This document shows positions 58,618 to 64,000 of a DNA stretch of 64,000 bases, piece after piece. A program made the position numbers and the translations under genes. Every line of letters begins with the position of its first letter. Positions within the stretch are counted from its first letter, which is position 1. The stretch comes from Tetmemena sp. SeJ-2015 (lineage: Eukaryota > Ciliophora > Spirotrichea > Sporadotrichida > Oxytrichidae). The notes beneath the pieces are model-generated. The model ran no database searches and was not told the origin of the DNA. It saw nothing but the letters and a program-made list of their open reading frames with translations. The stretch is taken from positions 1-64,000 of the forward strand of contig JAJKFJ010022492.1 of assembly GCA_027382625.1 (NCBI GenBank). Reading direction: 5' to 3'.

Positions 58618-59035
58618 ATGTCGCAGAAGCATCATCAGCATCATGCTCCCTCCTACTCAACCCTCGATTCTTATGCCATGAACTTGCAGACTAAGATCAG
58701 GTCCTCAGTTTGCAAAAAGCAGAACCACTCATTTAGATATAATGCAGGATCTACTTTAATTTTTCGTTTTCTCACCTCGATTGAATAATCTCAACATAAA
58801 CCTTATCAAGGACGACCCTGAGGGTGCTCAAACTTATGGCTTTTAGAGAGAGCGCTTGAAGATTTTGGAGTTTAAAAGGGAAACTCAGATGAGCAGGTAC
58901 CAAAATCAGCAATAGCAGTTAGTTAAACTTCCAACGGAGAATGCAAATCAAAATTACCAAAGCTTCTAATTCAATCTGCTATCACCTTTAATTAATAGTC
59001 ATTGTATATAGTTTGCTATATTGTTTCACCAATGA
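58618..59035 (+). CDS. Hypothetical small protein
   Basis: ATG 58618 (MSQKHHQHHAPSYSTLD), frame change at about 58755-58780, then RLNNLNINLIKDDPEGAQ and a charged helix (RERLKILEFKRET). The TGA at 59033-59035 overlaps the ATG of the next gene (ATGA), so a fusion with the next gene through an intron is possible, as is an earlier true end. Confidence 0.4.
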
Positions 59036-61921
59036 GTCAATTGAAGAATTCTAACTTGTTGAGTTCACTTGCCTATGGAGGCGGTTAGGTCTAAGGAGCA
59101 GTCTCTGCTTCTAAGCTTACATTCTCACCATTTTAGAGAGCGAGCGCTTCTCATCAACAGCTCGATTAAGTGGTGAACAATCTAAAATATGGCTCTCAAC
59201 TCTCAGCCAAGATTATTGCGTCATTTAGATGCTAAGAATTTTATGCTTTCTTGACTTAATTTTTAGGATAACAACTTCTAACTTGATAGTAATCAAACGA
59301 GCACGAACACTTCTCCGTTCAAGGCCAGGAAGCAAGATCAAGGTGTTGTGGGAGGTCATTTCAGAGGTTCACCGATCAAGAGCGCTGGTGAGATGGAGGA
59401 GTCTGAGCCAGAAGATGCTCCAGTAGAAAGCTCAGGCTTAATCTCAAAGACAACTTTGAATAAACATTCTTTATCTACATATCAACTTCATTGTATATTT
59501 TTGAAGATGCGAACTACTTTTTCACAGGAGGGACGGGCAGTGTCTCAAATACCCCTCCAAACTATTAGAATTAGCAGTAACCTTCTCAACCCAAAGAGAG
59601 CGACCTCTACAGATTTGACAAAGATGGGAACTTAGTGAAGATCCAAAAAGAGCCAGTAGACTTGGGAAAGAGGGTCTTCAATCTAACCACTAAAGACTAA
59701 GCAAATGAAGTGCTGTTCAACTAAACGCAGCAACCATTTCTGTTCAAGAGAAAGAACAAAGGCTCATCTAAGGTTCTAGGAATGACCCTTGGTAATAATT
59801 TCCAGAGAAATGGAACCTCTACTAGGAATCTCAACTCGCTTGAGCCAAATGCTTAGCTTACAGGTAATAGTGCTAAAACCAATCAGTCTAATTTACGAAT
59901 ACGTGGTGGCGGTGGAGTGTTGACAGAGAATGACATTTCAAAGAAGGCACAAGAGTGCACTAAGATTCTGGATACTGATGACATTAGTGAGCGGAAGAGA
60001 ATTGAGAAGGAGATATGGAGTGAGACTCAACGTCTCTAAAGACAGTTATAGGAAATCAAAGATAAGAGAAGGCAGTTATTCACTTAGAATATAACTTAGA
60101 ATATATTATAATGATTGTTCTTAACTGATGATTGTTTAGCAACAACGAGATGTATATCAAGATGGCCAAAAATAAAGAAGAGATGAAGGTAAGTCGCTCA
60201 CTCATCATGCCACCCTAATTCGTTTATAATTTTATCGTTGTATATTCAAATTAATTTAGAAAGAAGAGCGCAATTTCTAAAGACGCATAAAAGAGAGCAA
60301 GGGTATTCTAGAAAAGAAACTCCAAAGCAAGAATAAGCTTTCATTAGGAGATTTTATGAAAATGAATGTAAGAACGAGTTTATATTGTTTATTATACTAT
60401 TTGTAGATGGAAAAAGACCGAGTGAATCAGATGCGGGTCGACAAACTAAATTTAGACAAGAGACTCAACGAGTTGAAGGATATGAATTGCGAAAAGATTT
60501 TCTACATCGAAGAGGAAATGCAAATAGTGAAAACAGAGCTGTCCTTTATCCGCTCGGTCTAAATTGAATACTACACCAAGCTATATAATAAGTATTTATA
60601 GCTACTGAAGAAGGGAAACGACATTAGAGGGAAGGGCTTAATTTGGATTGTTGAAACTCTGTGGGATCTTCAATTTAGGCCCACAAAGTTACAGCATCTG
60701 CCTGAGCAAATTAGATGAACGCTCTAAGGATTTCATTCTTGAGTTAGCTACAAAGGACTTTGAGAGAACTTAGATCAAAAGTGAATTCGATAATTAAAAT
60801 GTGAGTAGTTTAATTAAAATGACTATCAGATGTACAAAATAGAGCTGAGAAGCATCCTTGAGTAGGGAGGATCAACTGAGTAGCTAAAACGATTGCTCAC
60901 AGAGCATAGTTCAGAAGGGCCACTAAGATCTCCAAAGTCAGGAAAGTCAATAATGGGGATGAGCCCTGCTAGAAATTCGGTAGCTTAAAATCTTAACTTT
61001 GAAACCTTAGCAGATAACAATCCCTTATTTAAATGCTTCATTATCAATGGCTTCTCTTATAAATAAGCTTTTAAATTAATGGAGACAACATAAGTGGAAA
61101 CTGGGGTTCTTTTGGGGAAGATAGAGGCGATGCTGAAGAGTGGGGATTCTCGTCGCTCTCACGGCAAGAAGTTCTAAGATATCATAAAGCAGAAGAATAA
61201 GATACTGAATAGTCTGTGGTGTGGGGGTAAAGCTGAGAATAGGAAGTTTGATATAATGATAACAACTATATAGCACACATAAAACTTTAGATATAGAGCG
61301 AGTACTGTCTCCAAACTGCCCGAGCAACCATGTGAGGAATATGATGTTGAGTGGACTCTCTTTGAACGAGGAGGAGCTGTTCTGGGGCAACAGGCACGAA
61401 TTGGATGAAGAAAGAGAGAAGAAGCAAAGTGCTTTTGATAACAAGCTTGCTGCTTGAGGATACAAACATTTAAGATCTCCCCTCACAAATAGTTCTCAAA
61501 CCATTATACACCTATCTTTATTAGAGTTATTCATTGTTATTGATTTCTCTCAGAATGAGATGGAGTATGTGCAGAAGGCCACTTTGAAAATAACTGACTT
61601 CGATGAGAGGATCAATAAACTCTCAGTAGCCATAAGGGAAATGAAGTTGAAAGAAATTGCTCGCATAGCCAAGGATTGCATAAACGAGAATTCTTACATA
61701 TCTAAGTCTGGCATCAATATCAAGACTCTCATTCAGATACTATAAGTACTTTAACTATTAGAGAAAGTGCATCTTTTAAGATGCTGTTTGGCGAGGCCTC
61801 TTACGAGATAGAGTTCTTCAGATAGCTGAGGATGGTGCAGGCCAACAGAGAAAGTGTCCAGAAGAGAGAAGAACGCCAATAAAAGCTCAAAGTGCTCACT
61901 AAGTCCCAATATCTACTCTGA
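59032..61921 (+). CDS. Multi-exon coiled-coil protein
   Basis: ATG 59032 (MSQLKNSNLLSSLAYGGG) to TGA 61919-61921. Coding blocks in order: Gly/Ser-rich N-terminus; SPFKARKQDQGVVGGHFRG; RFDKDGNLVKIQKEPVDLG; a long coil with KRIEKEIWSETQRLQRQL; NQMRVDKLNLDKRLNELKD; then GLIWIVETLWDLQFRP, ERSKDFILELATKDFERT, NMMLSGLSLNEEELFWGN, and the last exon ASYEIEFFRQLRMVQANRES. Introns with GT-AG ends occur at about 59225-59268, 60188-60259 and elsewhere. Conserved non-coil blocks suggest a real axonemal or cytoskeletal family, but I cannot name it. Confidence 0.55.
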
Positions 61922-62073
61922 TTTCAAGTTTAATTTCACTTATCTTAGCAATTTAAATTTCATCCATCTATTTACATTTAAAAGCCAAGATTAATTTTCA
62001 ATATTATAAGTGAATGAGATTTAAAAAGAGAAAGTTATGATTTGAATTTGATTTTATAAATTTATAATCTTCA

Positions 62074-62931
62074 ATGAAAGGATTTCAAACGACCACCCCT
62101 GGTGTGGCCAACAGCCAGCAACGCCAGCAGAATTCAACTCTCCAAAACATGATAGCAGACTCTAAGAAACAAGCCACAAAGAACCTGAATCAAGTGGCCA
62201 CTATGCCAAAGACTGTGAAAGAACTAGAGTAAATTACCGAGCAAAGGAAGAAAGAGGTACTAGGCAAGGTTTCCACTACTTCTTCTCAGCATCAAAGCAA
62301 TCATTCTTATTTCCCTTTTAAGCAAAAACTAGCAGCTCGTTCAGCAGCAAATGGAAAAGAATGAATTGTTACTCTAGAAAGCAAAAGAGCTGTAGGATCG
62401 ATTAGATTAGACTAATAAGAAGTTCACAGAGGCTCAGCAAAGAGTAGCACCTGCCAAGGACTCTCTCGCTAAAAGAGATCTTCAGAACTCAAAGATCTTA
62501 AGAGTTGATATTTGAATAAGCAAGTAGTTAATGAGGAGTCTTCGTGATTATATAGAGTTAGATTTAATAATTTATTGGTCCAGGAATTAAATGAAAGTTT
62601 TGTAAAGGGTACGAAAGGTGCTCACTCAGCAAACTAAACACAGTCAGATTACATAGTGTCGCTCAAGCGCTAATGTCTTTTAGAGGCAGTAATTGATAAA
62701 TTCCACGTTCTCAAGAAACTTGTTGATGCTTTCCCAGTTTAGAAATTTCGGTAGCAGCAAAAATAAAGATAATCATGTAAGATCTAATGTAGCACACACA
62801 TCTATATTTCTTCGGGAAATAAATTTTTTCTCTCCAAACCAATGATTCATTTTAGGATTAGGATCATAAAGGATTTACTGATAAACCATTTATCAATTTA
62901 ATCTTTAAAATCATAAACTAAATCAGTTTGA
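62074..62931 (+). CDS. Hypothetical coiled-coil protein
   Basis: ATG 62074 (MKGFQTTTPGVANSQQ), Gln/Lys-rich helix (KELEQITEQRKKEVL), intron-like GTTTCCACTAC...TTTTAAG (about 62267-62322), coil (QQQMEKNELLLQKAKELQDR), then another exon with VSLKRQCLLEAVIDKFHVLK. The end is no later than the TGA at 62929-62931. Confidence 0.45.
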
Positions 62932-62934
62932 GCA

Positions 62935-64000
62935 TTCTAAGCCTCACACCTAGGATTCTCATGAGGATAAGAGGAAGTTAAATGCAGTTCAGTAGTTGAA
63001 ATCTTACCAAGAGGCTTTGAAATTTGCAACAGAGAACAATTACAAGGAGTCACTTGATAGATTGCATCAATGCTTAAAAGATATAGAAGACGTAGTTGGC
63101 ACTAAAGAGAGCATTTACCACTTGTATGTGCACTAGAGAATCGCATCACTCTACACTTTGATGTCTGACCCTGATGGCATTGAGCAGTCTTTCAAGAAAT
63201 GCGCAGAGATAGGAGACAAAGTGTATCCTCGTAATAAGGAGGACGCTCATCTTCGTTTCCTGTGGCACAACAACCTCTACAAGTTTTACATAGACACAGA
63301 TATTGATAAGGCAGTAGACTATGGCTCAGATTTGCTGGCTGACTATCAGCAAGTGCTGAACTCGCATGATCTCACTGACCTTAAGTTCTCTCATGCGGTA
63401 AGAATAAAGGAGTTGACGTTAATAGACAAGTTTGACTCTTCAAGGTATGGAGTTGGAGCAGGCGGAGAAGCTCTATGATGAAGCACTTGATTTTAAATTT
63501 GCATATCTCCGTATGTATATTTTTTTGAGACTACTCCTCCTGAGATGAAAGCCTACATCCTGAATAACAAGGGCATCAACCATTTCTACCAGTTTGTGGA
63601 TTTTTCGCAGAACATGGCCAAGGAGAAGGAGGGATTAAGTGACCCTGGCAAGCCAGAGATGATAGATGAAGTCATGGCCAAGGGCATGGATAAGATGCAA
63701 ATGCTTGTGAAGCATTTGGACGGCACGATATTCTCCCTCAAAGAATCGATACGAGTGCTCGAGAACTTCATTACACTTGAATCTCAATGTTATCATCCAT
63801 AAATTGTTGCTGTAAACTTCGACGAGAGGTATAAGAATTTAGAGTCAATTCACAGTGACACCGTTGCTTATCCTGAGGCTCACTAGCCAGAGCTGAAGAA
63901 AGTCACTTCGATCGAGAAGTTGAACGAGAAACTGTTCATCGACGAGTTCTTCCAACCTAAGACAGTGAGAGACTTCCTCCCCAAGGACTTCAAGCAGTAT
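62935..64000 (+). CDS. TPR-type helical-repeat protein, cut by the window edge
   Basis: Coding from about 62935 (start not found) with helix pairs typical of tetratricopeptide proteins: SYQEALKFATENNYKESL, IYHLYVHQRIASLYTLM, SFKKCAEIGDKVYPRN, then AHLRFLWHNNLYKFYIDTD and KAVDYGSDLLADYQQVL. Introns at about 63398-63444 (GTAAGAATAAAG...TTCAAG) and about 63510-63536. Continues (MKAYILNNKGINHFYQFVD; KHLDGTIFSLKESIRVLEN) out of the window at 64000. Its C-terminal half is missing. Confidence 0.65.

Noticed and set aside
1..64000. Telomere repeats, known hypotrich transposons (TBE-type), CRISPR arrays, tRNA or rRNA genes
   Set aside because: I looked for C4A4/G4T4 runs, transposase-like motifs, regular repeat-spacer arrays and cloverleaf landmarks and recognised none. 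tRNA detection by eye is unreliable and a dedicated scan would be needed.

Overview
Organism. The window looks like germline (micronuclear) DNA of a spirotrich/hypotrich ciliate of the Oxytricha-Stylonychia-Tetmemena type. TAA and TAG are read as Gln and only TGA stops translation: real genes such as RTF2 and the Gln-rich proteins are full of in-frame TAA/TAG and end at TGA. DNA is AT-rich, and introns are short (about 30-200 nt, GT-AG). Several genes are also interrupted by segments that are not GT-AG introns. These sit between short direct repeats ('pointers'), as expected of internal eliminated sequences (IESs) that are cut out when the somatic nucleus forms. I saw no telomeric C4A4/G4T4 repeats. 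All calls are by reading; no search or alignment program was run.

Main result. Between 3957 and 7426 two blocks of broken coding sequence face each other, one on + (3957-5503) and one on - (7426-5599). Neither is readable alone. They interdigitate through 24 consecutive pointer pairs of 6-11 bp, strictly alternating minus, plus, minus, and so on. Joined in that order, 25 macronuclear-destined segments (MDSs) give unbroken frames. The first is the ciliary radial spoke protein RSP3. The second is an unidentified protein of about 480 residues whose ATG lies inside the RSP3 tail in another frame. This is an inverted odd/even scrambled germline locus.

Layout. 236-1655: amidase-like gene and an acidic Gln/Glu-rich gene (-). 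3065-3958: hypothetical ORF (+). 3957-7426: scrambled RSP3 locus. 7600-11530: two hypothetical genes (-). 11696-12598: RTF2 (+). 12854-18140: coiled-coil and Gln-rich genes on both strands. 18330-20858: RGG/coiled-coil gene (-). 21190-24394: large hypothetical (+). 24.6-26.4 kb: poorly resolved, with a GC-rich island. 26489-30270: Gln/Asn-rich protein with a PAM2-like motif (-). 30625-33668: dual-specificity-phosphatase-like protein lacking the catalytic Cys (+). 34416-35710: NSRP1/CCDC55-like (+). 36588-38503: Gln-rich (-). 38607-41030: CK1/TTBK-like kinase (-). 41653-42716: DRE2/CIAPIN1 (+). 44302-49610: three hypothetical genes (-). 49804-51985: conserved protein (-). 52393-55678: GH15 glucoamylase/trehalase-like (+). 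55915-56879: near-perfect 965-bp palindrome. 57809-64000: small membrane protein, coiled-coil genes and a TPR protein cut by the right edge (+).

The genes form no operon and share no pathway. Several (RSP3 and perhaps others) are ciliary. The shared logic is germline architecture: ordinary introns, simple IESs with pointers (CK1, phosphatase-like, RGG and 49.8-52 kb genes) and one heavily scrambled locus.
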